Positions 37,382 through 47,109 are shown, counted from the first letter of the stretch. The stretch is DNA of 64,000 bases from Pseudomonas sp. DTU12.3 (GCF_004124275.1 NZ_CP027218.1:608001-672000), one strand, 5' to 3'. Numbers and translations are program-made. Notes: generated from the sequence alone by a model not told the origin.

Positions 37382-38742
37382 GTCGCATGCGAAATCCGGG
37401 TTGGTTGGCGTTGGGCGTGATGCTGGCGGCCAGCGCCCAGGAAAAACCGGCAGACTTTGCCACGCAGGTGCCGCTGGCGGTCAGCGGCAACGGCCCGTGG
37501 TACCGCCTCGAATTGCCGCTGAACGTGCAATTGCAGGCGCGCCAGACCGATCTCGGTGATCTGCGCGTGTTCAATGCCGCTGGCGAACCGCAGGCTTACG
37601 CCCTGGCGCGCGAGTCGGCGCAGACCCGCGACGATGGCCAGTTGCACGAGGTGAAATGGTTCCCGCTGTACAACGCCGCCGACGCCAGCGAACGCGCGCC
37701 GAACGTGCGCGTGCAATCGACCACCAACGGCACGCTGGTAGAAGTGCAACCGTCCAGCCAGTTGGAAGCGGGTGAAGAAGTGTTGCGCGGCTGGCTGCTC
37801 GATGCCAGCGCGATCAAGGCGCCGTTGCAGCAATTGATCCTCGACTGGACCAGCGAGCGCGACGGTTTCCAGCGTTTCAGCATTGAGGCCAGCGACGACT
37901 TGCAGCATTGGCAGCCGTGGGGCGAAGGGCAAGTGGCACGGCTTACTTTTTCTGATGAGCGTATCGAACAGCATGAGGTGACGTTGCCGGGGCAATCGGC
38001 GCGCTATGTGCGCTTGCTGTGGGAGTCGCCGACTTCCGCGCCGATCCTCACGGCGGCACAGCTGAAAAGCAGCGACCCGCGCAATCTTCCGCTGCCGTTG
38101 GTCTGGTCGCAGGCATTGGCCGGCAGCAGCGCCAAATCCGGGGAATACACCTGGCAATTGCCGATGGGACTGAACGTCGAGCGGGTACAGGTTGAACTGA
38201 AACAGCCGAACAGTCTGGCGCCAGTGACCCTGGCGGGGCGACGCGAAAGCAGTCTGCCGTGGCAAACGCTGAGCAATGGTTTGCTCTATCGCCTGACCCA
38301 GAATGGCGAGGACGTGGTGCAGAACGAACTGCAGCTCTACGGGCAGACCGTGCAGCAGTTGAAGCTGACGGTGGATGAGCGCGGCGGCGGTCTCGGTGAG
38401 CAGGCGCCGAGCGTGAAATATGCGGTACGGGCGACGCAGGTGATTTTCCTTGCGCGCGGAGACGGGCCTTTTAGCCTGGCGTTAGGTAATCCGAGTGTGA
38501 AGACGGCGAATCTGCCGTTGACGACGCTGATCCCGGATTTCAAACCGGAGAAACTGGCGGCGCTGGGCAAAGCGTCGGTTCAGGGCGAGGCGGTGGTTAC
38601 GCCGACGTCGACGGCGACCACAGCGGCAGTGGCTGAGACCAATTGGAAGAAGATTGGCTTGTGGGCAGTGCTGTTGTTGAGCGTGGTGTTTCTTGGGGCG
38701 ATGGCGTTTAGCTTGTTGCGTAAGCCTCCTGCCAATTCCTGA
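37378..38742 (+). CDS. DUF3999 periplasmic/membrane protein
   Basis: 454 residues. It starts at TTG 37378, which overlaps the TGA of the DUF2339 gene (TTGA) and has GGAG 7 nt upstream; an ATG 9 nt later is badly spaced. N-terminal signal-like segment, a large beta-rich periplasmic region (including a discoidin-like stretch DDLQHWQPWGEGQVARL) and one C-terminal membrane helix (about 423-445). DUF3999 genes accompany DUF2339 genes in Pseudomonas. Function unknown; the overlap suggests one complex. Confidence 0.82.
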   Translation: MSRMRNPGWLALGVMLAASAQEKPADFATQVPLAVSGNGPWYRLELPLNVQLQARQTDLGDLRVFNAAGEPQAYALARESAQTRDDGQLHEVKWFPLYNAADASERAPNVRVQSTTNGTLVEVQPSSQLEAGEEVLRGWLLDASAIKAPLQQLILDWTSERDGFQRFSIEASDDLQHWQPWGEGQVARLTFSDERIEQHEVTLPGQSARYVRLLWESPTSAPILTAAQLKSSDPRNLPLPLVWSQALAGSSAKSGEYTWQLPMGLNVERVQVELKQPNSLAPVTLAGRRESSLPWQTLSNGLLYRLTQNGEDVVQNELQLYGQTVQQLKLTVDERGGGLGEQAPSVKYAVRATQVIFLARGDGPFSLALGNPSVKTANLPLTTLIPDFKPEKLAALGKASVQGEAVVTPTSTATTAAVAETNWKKIGLWAVLLLSVVFLGAMAFSLLRKPPANS

Positions 38743-38764
38743 GAATGGCTGGCGCTGCGCGCCA

Positions 38765-38839
38765 TTCGCGAGCAAGCCCGCTCCCACAGTGGATTTGTGA
38801 ACGACGCAGATCCATTGTGGGAGCGGGCTTGCTCGCGAA
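38765..38839. repeat. REP doublet, family B (reverse arrangement)
   Basis: TTCGCGAGCAAGCCCGCTCC first, TGTGGGAGCGGGCTTGCTCG second, with a short spacer. The remainder of the 38743-39053 gap has no gene or clear promoter. Confidence 0.9.
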
Positions 38840-39053
38840 GGCGGTCTCACAATCAATACATATCCCAAACTGATCGGCCTTCGTCGGATTTCCAACTACG
38901 CTAATTCCGCTACCTGAACTCTCCACCGACAATCACGTCTCATGCAGGCAATTACACCCCAACGCACGTTACCGGGCGTCTTCGCTCGCTACGTTTTCAG
39001 ACTCCCTGTAAACTGCGCGGGTTTTTAGCCCCCCCATTCCACCGGAGCCGTCC

Positions 39054-40064
39054 ATGTCCCGCGTTACCCTGAGTCGCTATTTGATTGAGCAGACCCGCAG
39101 CAATAACACTCCTGCCGATCTGCGTTTCCTGATCGAAGTGGTGGCGCGTGCCTGCAAGGAGATCAACCACGCCGTTTCCAAAGGCGCCCTGGGTGGTGTT
39201 CTGGGCAGCATGGGCACCGAAAACGTTCAGGGCGAAGTGCAGAAGAAGCTCGACGTAATCTCCAACGAGATCCTGCTCGAAGCCAACGAATGGGGTGGTC
39301 ACCTGGCCGGCATGGCGTCTGAAGAAATGGACAATGCCTACCAGATCCCGGGCAAATACCCGAAAGGCGCGTACCTGCTGGTATTCGACCCACTGGACGG
39401 TTCGTCGAACATCGACATCAACGCCCCGGTCGGCACCATCTTCTCGGTACTGCGTTGCCCGAACGAATACCTGAGCCAGAACGAGCCGCTGAACGAGAAA
39501 GCGTTCCTGCAGCCAGGCACCCAGCAAGTAGCCGCCGGTTACGCGATCTACGGTCCACAGACCATGCTGATCCTGACCTTGGGCGACGGCGTCAAAGGTT
39601 TCACCCTGGACCGTGAAATGGGCAGCTTCGTGCTGACTCACGAAAACATCACCATTCCTGAATCGACCCAGGAATTCGCCATCAACATGTCTAACCAGCG
39701 TCACTGGGAAGCCCCGGTACAACGCTACGTGGGCGAACTGCTGGCCGGTGAAGAAGGTCCGCTGAAAAAGAACTACAACATGCGCTGGGTCGCGGCGATG
39801 GTTGCCGACGTGCACCGCATCCTGACCCGTGGCGGTCTGTTCATGTACCCGCGCGACAGCCGTGAGCCATCCAAGCCAGGCAAACTGCGTCTGATGTATG
39901 AAGCCAACCCGATGTCGTTCCTGGTGGAACAAGCGGGCGGCGCGTCCACCGACGGTCATCAGCGCATTCTCGACATCCAGCCTGAAGGCCTGCACCAGCG
40001 TGTAGCGGTGTTCCTCGGTTCGAAAGAAGAAGTCGCACGCGCTACGGCCTACCACAAGGAATAA
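39054..40064 (+). CDS. fbp: Class I fructose-1,6-bisphosphatase
   Basis: 336 residues. It hydrolyses fructose-1,6-bisphosphate in gluconeogenesis, essential for growth on amino acids or organic acids in Pseudomonas. Metal-binding loop [22 protein letters not shown], plus [11 protein letters not shown] and [20 protein letters not shown] near the C-terminus. GGAG lies just upstream of the ATG. The DUF924 gene follows 3 bp later. Confidence 0.97.
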   Translation: MSRVTLSRYLIEQTRSNNTPADLRFLIEVVARACKEINHAVSKGALGGVLGSMGTENVQGEVQKKLDVISNEILLEANEWGGHLAGMASEEMDNAYQIPGKYPKGAYLLVFDPLDGSSNIDINAPVGTIFSVLRCPNEYLSQNEPLNEKAFLQPGTQQVAAGYAIYGPQTMLILTLGDGVKGFTLDREMGSFVLTHENITIPESTQEFAINMSNQRHWEAPVQRYVGELLAGEEGPLKKNYNMRWVAAMVADVHRILTRGGLFMYPRDSREPSKPGKLRLMYEANPMSFLVEQAGGASTDGHQRILDIQPEGLHQRVAVFLGSKEEVARATAYHKE

Positions 40065-40067
40065 ACC

Positions 40068-40670
40068 ATGACCGCCCCTTGGCAGCCGTTGCTCGATTGG
40101 TGGTTCGGACACGCCGAATCCCCCGACGAGATATCGGCTGACAAGGGCAAGTTGTGGTTCGGTAAGCGAGACAGCCAAGACCTCGAAGCGCAGACGCGTT
40201 TCGGGGTCTTTGTCGATCAGGCCCTGGCCGGCGAATTGACCGAGTGGACGCAACGTCCCGAAGGTTGGCTGGCGCTGGTGTTACTGCTTGATCAACTGCC
40301 ACGAATGATCTTTCGCGACACTCCCAAAGCGTTTTCCGGTGATCTGCGCGCGCAGAAACTCGTCGCCCAAGGCGTTGCGGCGGATTTCGACCGGCAGTTG
40401 AAACCGATCCAGCGTGTGTTCATTTATCTGGTGTTCGAACACTGCGAAAACCTCGCGGTGCAGAACGAGGCGGTTTCCCGGTTTATCGAACTGGTGGCTG
40501 AACAGCCGGAATCTGAGCGGGCGGTGTTTGCCGATAATCTGGATTATGCCGAGCGGCATCAAAAGGTGATCGCACGGTTTGGCCGGTTTCCGCATCGCAA
40601 TGCGGTGTTGGGGCGCGAGTCTACGGCGGAGGAGTTGGTGTTTCTTTCTGAACCGGGTTCACGGTTTTAA
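40068..40670 (+). CDS. DUF924 family protein
   Basis: 200 residues, an all-helical TPR-like fold. Family landmarks: LVLLLDQLPRMIFRDTPKAFSGD, a VFIYLVFEHCEN segment and the closing FPHRNAVLGRESTAEE. The biochemical role is unknown. Three nucleotides after fbp, so co-transcribed with it. Confidence 0.85.
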   Translation: MTAPWQPLLDWWFGHAESPDEISADKGKLWFGKRDSQDLEAQTRFGVFVDQALAGELTEWTQRPEGWLALVLLLDQLPRMIFRDTPKAFSGDLRAQKLVAQGVAADFDRQLKPIQRVFIYLVFEHCENLAVQNEAVSRFIELVAEQPESERAVFADNLDYAERHQKVIARFGRFPHRNAVLGRESTAEELVFLSEPGSRF

Positions 40671-40677
40671 GAGCTTT

Positions 40678-40840
40678 CCCCTCACCCTAGCCCTCTCCCG
40701 GGGGGAGAGGGGACTGACCGAGTTGTCTGGACTTGATACATCGACCTGCGAATTTCGAGTCGAACTCAGGTCTGGAACATCCCCCCGATCGGCTCCCTTT
40801 CCCCCTCGCCCCCCTGGGGGAGAGGGCTGGGGTGAGGGGG
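40678..40840. repeat. Large intergenic repeat, family C
   Basis: CCCCTCACCCTAGCCCTCTC and the inverse GGAGAGGGCTGGGGTGAGGG are present. The interior has GGGGACTGACCGAGTTGT, TACATCGACCTG and GATCGGCTCCCTTT, the family core in forward orientation. It lies between convergent DUF924 and chemoreceptor genes. Confidence 0.85.
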
Positions 40841-40855
40841 TAAGGCTCTTGATCT

Positions 40856-42748
40856 TCAGATGCGGAAGCTGCCGACCAACTGCTTCAACCGCGCCGCCTG
40901 CTGCTCCAGATCCGAGCAAGCCCGCAACGTCGCCTGCAAGTTCTCCACACCTTCCTGATTCAGTGTGTTGATCTCGTTGATATCCACGTTGATCGACTCG
41001 ACCACAGCGGTCTGCTCTTCGGTCGCAGTTGCCACCGACTGGTTCATCCCGTCGATCTCGCCAATGCGCTGAGTCACGCTGCCCAGTCGCTCGCCGGCCT
41101 GGTTGGCAATGCCGACGCTGCTTTCGCTCTCGCGCTGGCTCTCGGTCATGATGCTGACAGCCTGCCGCGCGCCGACTTGCAGCTCTTCGATCATCTTCTG
41201 AACTTGCTGCGCCGAATCCTGGGTGCGGTGCGCGAGGTTGCGCACTTCATCGGCGACCACGGCGAAACCGCGACCGGCCTCGCCGGCACGCGCCGCTTCG
41301 ATCGCGGCGTTGAGTGCGAGCAGGTTGGTCTGCTGGGAAATGCTGGTGATCACTTCGAGAATCTGGCCGATGTTCACCGTGTTGCTGTTTAGCGTTTCGA
41401 TGTTGCCGCAGGAGTCGCTGATCTTCGCCGACAGCTGCTGCATGGCCTGGATGGTTTTATCCACCACTTGCTGACCGTCCACCGCGAGGCTGCGCGCATC
41501 GCTTGAATGCTGCGAGGCGAGGGCGGCGTTCTGGGCGATTTCCTGCGCGGCGGCGCCGAGTTGGTTGATCGCGGCGGCTACGCTGTTGGTGCGAGTGGCT
41601 TGCTGGTCGGAGTTGTACATCGACGAGTTCGACGCGGCGACCACGCGCAGCGCAACTTCGTTGACCTGGCCAGTGGCCGAGGACACTTCGCGGATCGAGG
41701 TGTGGATACGTTCGACGAAGCGGTTGAACGAAGTGCCCAGCGCGCCGAATTCATCGTTGCCGTGAATCACCAGACGCTTGGTCAGGTCGCCTTCGCCTTC
41801 AGCGATGTCGTGCATGGCGCGGCCCATGGTCAGCAGCGGTTGCATCAACACGCGGATGAGCATGCCGAGCAGGGCGATGATGATCACCACGGCAATGACC
41901 ATGGCGATCAACGCCGAGGTGCGGAATTCGCTGAGCATCGAGAACGCGGTGTCTTTATCGAGTACCAGTGCGACGTACCAGTCGGCCGATGGCACGCCGT
42001 TGACGTGGGTGAAGGAGATCAGTTGGGTTTTGCCGTTGAACTCGACTTCTTTCAGCCCCGGGCTGACTTTCGGTGCACCGTTCGGGTACGCCTCGGCGAG
42101 GGTCTTGAGCACCAGTTTGCTGTCCGGGTGGATCAGGATCTTGCCCTCGCTGCTGACGATGAACGCATGACCGTGGCCGCCGAAGTTCAGCGAGTTGATG
42201 ATCGCGCTGACGCTGGTCAGGTCGATGTCGGCACCGGCGACGCCGAGCATCTGCCCTTGGCGCTGAACCGGAGTGGCGACGGTGATCACCAGTTTGCCCG
42301 AGGAGGCGGCGATGTACGGTTCAGTGACAATGGTCTGCTGCGTGCTGTTGGCCGCCTTGTACCAGCCACGGGCGCGTGGATCGTAATCCGGGGCGCGGTT
42401 GCCGGCCGGTACCGAGAACATCACGCCGTCGGCGCCACCGAAGTAACTGAGCTGGAAATTGCCGGTGTAGGCGGGCAGGTCGATGATGCGTTTCAGGCTG
42501 GCAGTCGCGTTGCCATCGACGGCCACTTGCTGCGACAGCGATTGCAGCAACTGAATGCGGCTTTCCAGCCACGTTTGAATGTTGCTGGTGGTCAGGCTGC
42601 CCAGTTCCTGCATCGAGGCTTCGGTGCTGCTGCTCAGGGCTTCGCGCTGTCGATAGTCGTTGAAGAAAATGAAACAGGCGAACGCAACGGCCACCACGAG
42701 GGCGGCAGCCAACAAGATCTTGTGGCTGAATTTCATGTTTCTGGTCAT
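40856..42748 (-). CDS. Methyl-accepting chemotaxis protein with amino-acid dCache domain
   Basis: 630 residues from the ATG at 42748, which aligns with the [19 protein letters not shown] start of PctA-like receptors. Membrane helices near 11-29 and about 275-300 flank a dCache ligand domain. This contains the residues of the amino-acid motif: Tyr122, Arg127, Trp129, Tyr130 ([10 protein letters not shown]) and Asp174 (GADID). HAMP and a signalling domain follow, with hairpin [20 protein letters not shown]. No C-terminal CheR-tethering pentapeptide is evident. An amino acid attractant is predicted; which one cannot be told from sequence. Confidence 0.9.
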   Translation of the reverse strand: MTRNMKFSHKILLAAALVVAVAFACFIFFNDYRQREALSSSTEASMQELGSLTTSNIQTWLESRIQLLQSLSQQVAVDGNATASLKRIIDLPAYTGNFQLSYFGGADGVMFSVPAGNRAPDYDPRARGWYKAANSTQQTIVTEPYIAASSGKLVITVATPVQRQGQMLGVAGADIDLTSVSAIINSLNFGGHGHAFIVSSEGKILIHPDSKLVLKTLAEAYPNGAPKVSPGLKEVEFNGKTQLISFTHVNGVPSADWYVALVLDKDTAFSMLSEFRTSALIAMVIAVVIIIALLGMLIRVLMQPLLTMGRAMHDIAEGEGDLTKRLVIHGNDEFGALGTSFNRFVERIHTSIREVSSATGQVNEVALRVVAASNSSMYNSDQQATRTNSVAAAINQLGAAAQEIAQNAALASQHSSDARSLAVDGQQVVDKTIQAMQQLSAKISDSCGNIETLNSNTVNIGQILEVITSISQQTNLLALNAAIEAARAGEAGRGFAVVADEVRNLAHRTQDSAQQVQKMIEELQVGARQAVSIMTESQRESESSVGIANQAGERLGSVTQRIGEIDGMNQSVATATEEQTAVVESINVDINEINTLNQEGVENLQATLRACSDLEQQAARLKQLVGSFRI

Positions 42749-43029
42749 CGAATGAGCTACCGCGAAGGGGCTGGTCAAGAAAGGGCGGCAATTTGCCACA
42801 CTCGGGGGCTTTGCGCTGCTCTTATTTCGACCGCAGCGCGCCAAAGATTAGGCGTCTTTTGCGAAATGCGACGAAATGCTCAATAGCCCTACAAAGTGTC
42901 TGATTTATCGGCAAAAGCCGGACGGGCGGGCTAATAAATAGCCTTCGCCCCACGGAACCAGATGAGGGTTTTCTCTTCTAAGCTTCTGGTTGGCACCATG
43001 CCATCCCCCCTCGTTCCAGGAGTTACACC

Positions 43030-43284
43030 ATGTCGCTGCGATCTATCGCCCTTCTGTCGTTTTGCGTGCTGTTGGCCGCATGCAGCAAGGTCAATCAGGA
43101 AAACTATTCGAAGCTCTCGGCCGGCATGGCCAAGGCCGAAGTCGAGACCCTGCTCGGCAAACCGACTGATTGCTCGGGCGCGCTCGGCATGTCCAGTTGC
43201 ACCTGGGGCGACAAGAACAGCTTTATCAGCGTGCAGTACGCCGGTGACAAAGTGCTGATGTTTTCCGGCCAAGGCCTGAAGTAA
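43030..43284 (+). CDS. Small lipoprotein with SmpA/OmlA-like fold
   Basis: 84 residues with AGGAG upstream. Lipobox LLAAC places lipidated Cys18. The mature part has the NQENYSKLSAGMAKAEVETLLGKP pattern seen in SmpA/BamE-like and DUF3862 domains, followed by a Cys pair (CSGALGMSSC). Probably anchored in the outer membrane. Function unknown. The lipocalin lipoprotein gene follows 30 bp later. The 280 bp upstream, between this gene and the chemoreceptor, shows no other gene. Confidence 0.8.
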   Translation: MSLRSIALLSFCVLLAACSKVNQENYSKLSAGMAKAEVETLLGKPTDCSGALGMSSCTWGDKNSFISVQYAGDKVLMFSGQGLK

Positions 43285-43314
43285 ACCGGGGCTTCGCGCC
43301 CACGGAGAAGAAAA

Positions 43315-43884
43315 ATGAAGCGGTTATTGCTTGTCCTTTTTGCCGGCCTGGTACTGGCCGGCTGCGCCAGTTCCGGCGTAGATCCGTTGGCGCCGAAAAC
43401 CGTCAACAGCGTCAATCTCAAGCGTTATCAGGGCACCTGGTATGAACTGGCGCGCTTGCCGATGTACTTCCAGCGCGACTGCGCGCAATCCGAAGCGCAT
43501 TACACCCTCAAGCCTGACGGCAACGTCGCGGTGCTCAATCGCTGCCTGACCCCGCAATGGCAATGGGAAGAAGTGAAGGGCACGGCCTCGCCACAAGTGC
43601 CGGGCAAAACCGACAAGTTGTGGGTCGAGTTTGATACCTGGTTCTCGCGTCTGATTCCGGGTGTGGCGAAAGGTGAATACTGGGTGCTGTACGTCAGCGA
43701 TGACTACAAGACCGCCATCGTCGGCGACCCGAGTCGCAAGTACCTGTGGCTGCTTTCACGCACGCCGACCGTCAACGGTGTGGTGCGTGAAGAACTGCTG
43801 AGCAAGGCGCGTCAGCAGGGCTATGACACCACGCGATTGATCTGGCGAGCGTCGGATCGGCAGATGGCCAAGACCTCGAATTAA
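43315..43884 (+). CDS. blc: Outer-membrane lipoprotein, lipocalin Blc-type
   Basis: 189 residues with lipobox VLAGC (Cys16). Lipocalin signature NLKRYQGTWYELARLPMYFQ (GxW motif), followed by eight predicted beta-strands and the terminal GVVREELLSKARQQGYDT helix. Bacterial lipocalins of this type bind fatty acids or lysophospholipids at the outer membrane and respond to envelope stress. Probably co-transcribed with the small lipoprotein before it. Confidence 0.93.
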   Translation: MKRLLLVLFAGLVLAGCASSGVDPLAPKTVNSVNLKRYQGTWYELARLPMYFQRDCAQSEAHYTLKPDGNVAVLNRCLTPQWQWEEVKGTASPQVPGKTDKLWVEFDTWFSRLIPGVAKGEYWVLYVSDDYKTAIVGDPSRKYLWLLSRTPTVNGVVREELLSKARQQGYDTTRLIWRASDRQMAKTSN

Positions 43885-43902
43885 GCATCGCCAAAGATCA
43901 AA

Positions 43903-43992
43903 TGTGGGAGCGAGCCTGCTCGCGAAGAGGGCGTGTCAGTTAACGAAAATGTTGACTGATACACCGCTTTCGCGAGCAGGCTCGCTCCCACA
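43903..43992. repeat. REP doublet, family B
   Basis: TGTGGGAGCGAGCCTGCTCG and its inverse around about 44 bp, between the convergent blc and hutF genes. Confidence 0.92.
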
Positions 43993-44005
43993 TTTTTGTT
44001 TTGTG

Positions 44006-45370
44006 TCAGCCTAAAAGGTCGCGCAGGACTTGGGTGAACGCGCGGGCGCTGTCCTCTTCCCCGGCATGCCGGCCATCACGCACAACCCACTGGCCATTGA
44101 CCAGCACATCGCGCACCTGCCGATCGCCACCGGCAAACAACCAGCGATTCAAAATCCCGTCACCATTGGCCGTCGCCAGATACGGATCATTGCCATCTAG
44201 CACGATCCAGTCCGCACGTTTGCCAACCTCTAGCGCACCAATCGGCTGCCCCAACGCCTGCGCACCACCGTCCAGCGCTGCGTCATACAACGTGCGCCCG
44301 ACCATCGGCTGATCCGCGCCATACAAACGGTTACGCCGCTGATCACGCAGACGCTGGCCGTATTCCAGCCAGCGCAATTCCTCCACCACGCTGAGCGAGA
44401 CATGGCTGTCGGAACCGATGCCCATGCGCCCGCCCTGCGCGAGGAAATCCACTGCCGGGAAAATCCCGTCGCCCAGATTTGCTTCGGTGGTCAGACACAA
44501 ACCGGCGATGGCGCGACTCTTGGCCATCAACGTGACTTCTTCCGGGTTGGCGTGGGTCGCATGAACCAGACACCAGCGCTGATCAACTTCGGCGTTTTCG
44601 TACAGCCATTGCAGCGGACGCCGACCGCTCCAGCTCAGGCAGTCGTCGACTTCCTTCTGCTGTTCAGCGATGTGAATGTGCACTGGGCATTGCTTGTCGC
44701 TGGCGGCCATTACTTCGCTGATCTGCTGCGGCGTCACCGCGCGCAACGAGTGGAAGCACAGGCCCAGCGATTGCGCCTTTTGCTGCGCCAGCATTGGCTG
44801 CAAACGCGCTTGCAGATTCAGGTAGTTTTCGGTGCTGTTGATGAAACGGCGCTGACCGTCATTCGGCGTCTGGCCGCCAAAACCGGAGTGGCTGTAAAGC
44901 ACCGGCAGCAGGGTCAGACCGATACCGCTTTCGCTCGCGGCCTGACTGATGCGCAACGCCAGTTCAGCCGGATCGGCGTAAGGCTGACCGTTGCTGTCGT
45001 GATGCACATAGTGAAATTCGGCGACGGATGTGTAACCAGCCTTGAGCATTTCGATGTACAGCTGACGGGCGATCACGCCGAGCTGATCCGGGCTGATTTT
45101 TCCGACGAGCCGATACATCAGATCGCGCCAGGTCCAGAAACTGTCGTTCGGATTGCCGGCCACTTCAGCCAGTCCGGCCATCGCCCGCTGGAAGGCGTGG
45201 GAGTGCAGATTGGGCATCCCCGGCAGCAGCGGGCCGCTCAACCGTTCGGCGCCATCTGCGGTGGAATCGGCCTGGATTTGGGTCAGCAGGCCCTCGGCGC
45301 TGACCTCAAGACGTACATTGTTGGCCCATCCGTTAGGCAGCAGCGCGCGTTCGGCAAAGAAGGCGGACAT
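44006..45370 (-). CDS. hutF: Formimidoylglutamate deiminase HutF
   Basis: 454 residues of the amidohydrolase superfamily. It converts N-formimino-L-glutamate to N-formyl-L-glutamate and ammonia, the step feeding HutG in the five-step pathway. Metal ligands NLHSHAFQRAMAG, HIHIAEQQKEVDDC and GSDSHVSLS, with VHATHANPEE between them. It is divergent from hutC; the shared intergenic region carries a HutC-type operator. Its stop lies 13 bp from a REP. Confidence 0.96.
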   Translation of the reverse strand: MSAFFAERALLPNGWANNVRLEVSAEGLLTQIQADSTADGAERLSGPLLPGMPNLHSHAFQRAMAGLAEVAGNPNDSFWTWRDLMYRLVGKISPDQLGVIARQLYIEMLKAGYTSVAEFHYVHHDSNGQPYADPAELALRISQAASESGIGLTLLPVLYSHSGFGGQTPNDGQRRFINSTENYLNLQARLQPMLAQQKAQSLGLCFHSLRAVTPQQISEVMAASDKQCPVHIHIAEQQKEVDDCLSWSGRRPLQWLYENAEVDQRWCLVHATHANPEEVTLMAKSRAIAGLCLTTEANLGDGIFPAVDFLAQGGRMGIGSDSHVSLSVVEELRWLEYGQRLRDQRRNRLYGADQPMVGRTLYDAALDGGAQALGQPIGALEVGKRADWIVLDGNDPYLATANGDGILNRWLFAGGDRQVRDVLVNGQWVVRDGRHAGEEDSARAFTQVLRDLLG

Positions 45371-45396
45371 GGTTCAGCACCCCATCGTGTGTTATT

Positions 45397-45412
45397 TGTA
45401 TATACATATACA
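45397..45412. promoter_or_regulatory. HutC operator between hutF and hutC
   Basis: TGTATATACATATACA contains TGTA-N2-TACA (45397-45406) and a second overlapping half TGTA complement at the right. It matches the palindrome type known for HutC and resembles the site before hutU. It lies about 27-42 bp from the hutF start, suitable for repression of hutF and autoregulation of hutC. Confidence 0.75.
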
Positions 45413-45477
45413 GACGTTTGCCTGCTCGGTAAACTCCGGCAAGCTAGCCACTTTCATCCAAAGAACAGGGATCAACC

Positions 45478-46227
45478 GTGCCGACTCCGCCTCCAGTCTC
45501 CCCGTTGGCCGCGAACATGGGCGACAGTCCGGCGCCCTTGTACGCCCGCGTCAAACAGATGATCACCCAGCAGATCGACAGCGGAAACTGGCCGCCGCAC
45601 TACCGCGTACCGTCCGAAAGCGAGCTGGTCAATCAACTTGGTTTCAGTCGCATGACCATCAATCGCGCCCTGCGCGAGATGACCGCCGACGGTCTGCTAG
45701 TGCGCATGCAAGGCGTCGGCACGTTCGTCGCCGAGCCGAAGAGCCAGTCCGCGCTGTTCGAAGTGCACAACATCGCCGACGAAATCGCCTCCCGTGGCCA
45801 TCGCCACACCTGCCAGGTGATCACCCTCGAAGAAGAGGCCGCCGGTTCCGAGCGCGCACTGGCGCTGGACATGCGTGAAGGGCAGAAGGTGTTCCACTCG
45901 CTGATCGTGCATTACGAAAACGATATTCCGGTGCAAATCGAAGACCGTTTCGTCAACGCGCTGGTCGCCCCGGAATACCTCAAGCAGGACTTCACTCTGC
46001 AAACGCCGTACGCCTATTTGAACCAGGTCGCGCCGCTGACCGAAGGCGAGCACGTGGTCGAAGCGATCCTCGCTGAATCGTCCGAGTGCAAGTTGTTGCA
46101 GATCGAGAAGGGCGAGCCTTGCTTGTTGATTCGTCGTCGCACGTGGTCGGGGCGTCAGCCGGTTACTGCGGCACGTTTGATTCATCCCGGTTCTCGTCAT
46201 CGTCTGGAAGGGCGGTTCCATAAATAG
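45478..46227 (+). CDS. hutC: Histidine utilisation repressor HutC
   Basis: 249 residues from the GTG at 45478 (GGGA upstream; an ATG at 45517 is a later alternative). GntR-type winged helix (about 20-85, YRVPSESELVNQLGFSRMTINRAL) and a C-terminal UTRA ligand domain (about 105-240) that in this family senses urocanate. It represses the hut genes until urocanate accumulates. hutD follows 9 bp later. Confidence 0.96.
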   Translation: MPTPPPVSPLAANMGDSPAPLYARVKQMITQQIDSGNWPPHYRVPSESELVNQLGFSRMTINRALREMTADGLLVRMQGVGTFVAEPKSQSALFEVHNIADEIASRGHRHTCQVITLEEEAAGSERALALDMREGQKVFHSLIVHYENDIPVQIEDRFVNALVAPEYLKQDFTLQTPYAYLNQVAPLTEGEHVVEAILAESSECKLLQIEKGEPCLLIRRRTWSGRQPVTAARLIHPGSRHRLEGRFHK

Positions 46228-46236
46228 AGAGCATAA

Positions 46237-46806
46237 ATGAGTCAGGTAAAAGTTTTACGCGCTGAGGGTTACCCGCGCATGCCGTGGAAAAACGGCGGCG
46301 GCAGCACCGAGGAAATCACCCGTGATGCAGGGGCAGGGCTGGACGGTTTCGGCTGGCGCCTTTCGATTGCCGACATCGCCGAGTCGGGCGGGTTTTCGAC
46401 GTTCGCTGGCTATCAGCGGGTGATCACTGTGTTGCAGGGTGATGGCATGACCTTATGCGTCGACGGTGACGATACGCGGCCGCTATTACCGCTCGACCCG
46501 TTTGCCTTCAGTGGCGAAAGCCAGGTTTCGTGCACGCTGCTAGGCGGTGCGATTCGCGATTTCAACCTGATCTATGCGCCGCAGCGTTATAGCGCGCGGT
46601 TGCAGTGGCTGGACGGTGAGCAGCGATTCTTCAGCTCGGCAGGGACGGTGTTGGTGTTCAGTGTCAGTGAGCTGCTGCAAGTGCAGGTCGGTGACAGCGT
46701 TGCGCAGTTGGGGCGACATGATTGTCTGCAACTGGACGGTAACGCCGGACTGGTTGAAGTCACCACCAATGCCGCTTGCTGTGTCATTGAGCTGACGGCG
46801 CGCTGA
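46237..46806 (+). CDS. hutD: HutD family cupin-like protein
   Basis: 189 residues, DUF886/HutD family with the signature RMPWKNGGGSTEEI and two barrel halves. No catalytic activity is established for the family; it has been proposed to limit the upper level of hut expression. It is co-transcribed with hutC (9-bp gap). GFGWRLSIADIAESGGFSTFAGYQR is the most conserved part. Confidence 0.93.
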   Translation: MSQVKVLRAEGYPRMPWKNGGGSTEEITRDAGAGLDGFGWRLSIADIAESGGFSTFAGYQRVITVLQGDGMTLCVDGDDTRPLLPLDPFAFSGESQVSCTLLGGAIRDFNLIYAPQRYSARLQWLDGEQRFFSSAGTVLVFSVSELLQVQVGDSVAQLGRHDCLQLDGNAGLVEVTTNAACCVIELTAR

Positions 46807-46818
46807 TTTAAAAAACTT

Positions 46819-46897
46819 AAAAGATCGCAGCCTTCGGCAGCTCCTACAGGGTGTACATCAATCCCACTGTAGGAGCTGCCGAAGGCTGCGATCTTTT
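46819..46897. repeat. Intergenic inverted repeat, family A (reverse arrangement)
   Basis: AAAAGATCGCAGCCTTCGGC and the inverse enclose GGGTGTACATCAATCCCAC. It separates hutD from the hutU promoter. Confidence 0.9.
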
Positions 46898-47089
46898 GCT
46901 TTTGGGATGTTCCCAACTCACGCACCAACTTGTTACCGAACACCCCAGCGTGGAGCAAAACCTCGCTTTCGTAACAATCTCCAACCCCCTCCATCAATAC
47001 CCTCGAAAAATTTCATCCGCGCCCGAACCCTTGATTCAGGCGCTCTCTAGCCTTGGCCGCGATTTTTCTTGAACACCTCTCCAGCAAGT

Positions 47090-47105
47090 TGGCCGCTTGA
47101 TTGCA
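47090..47105 (+). promoter_or_regulatory. Sigma-54 promoter of the hutU operon
   Basis: TGGCCGCTTGATTGCA. The GG and GC dinucleotides are spaced as in TGGCACGNNNNTTGCW, with a full TTGCA. The start site should fall near 47117, inside the HutC operator. It fits the known dependence of pseudomonad hut genes on RpoN with CbrB or NtrC. Confidence 0.75.
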
Positions 47106-47109
47106 TATG

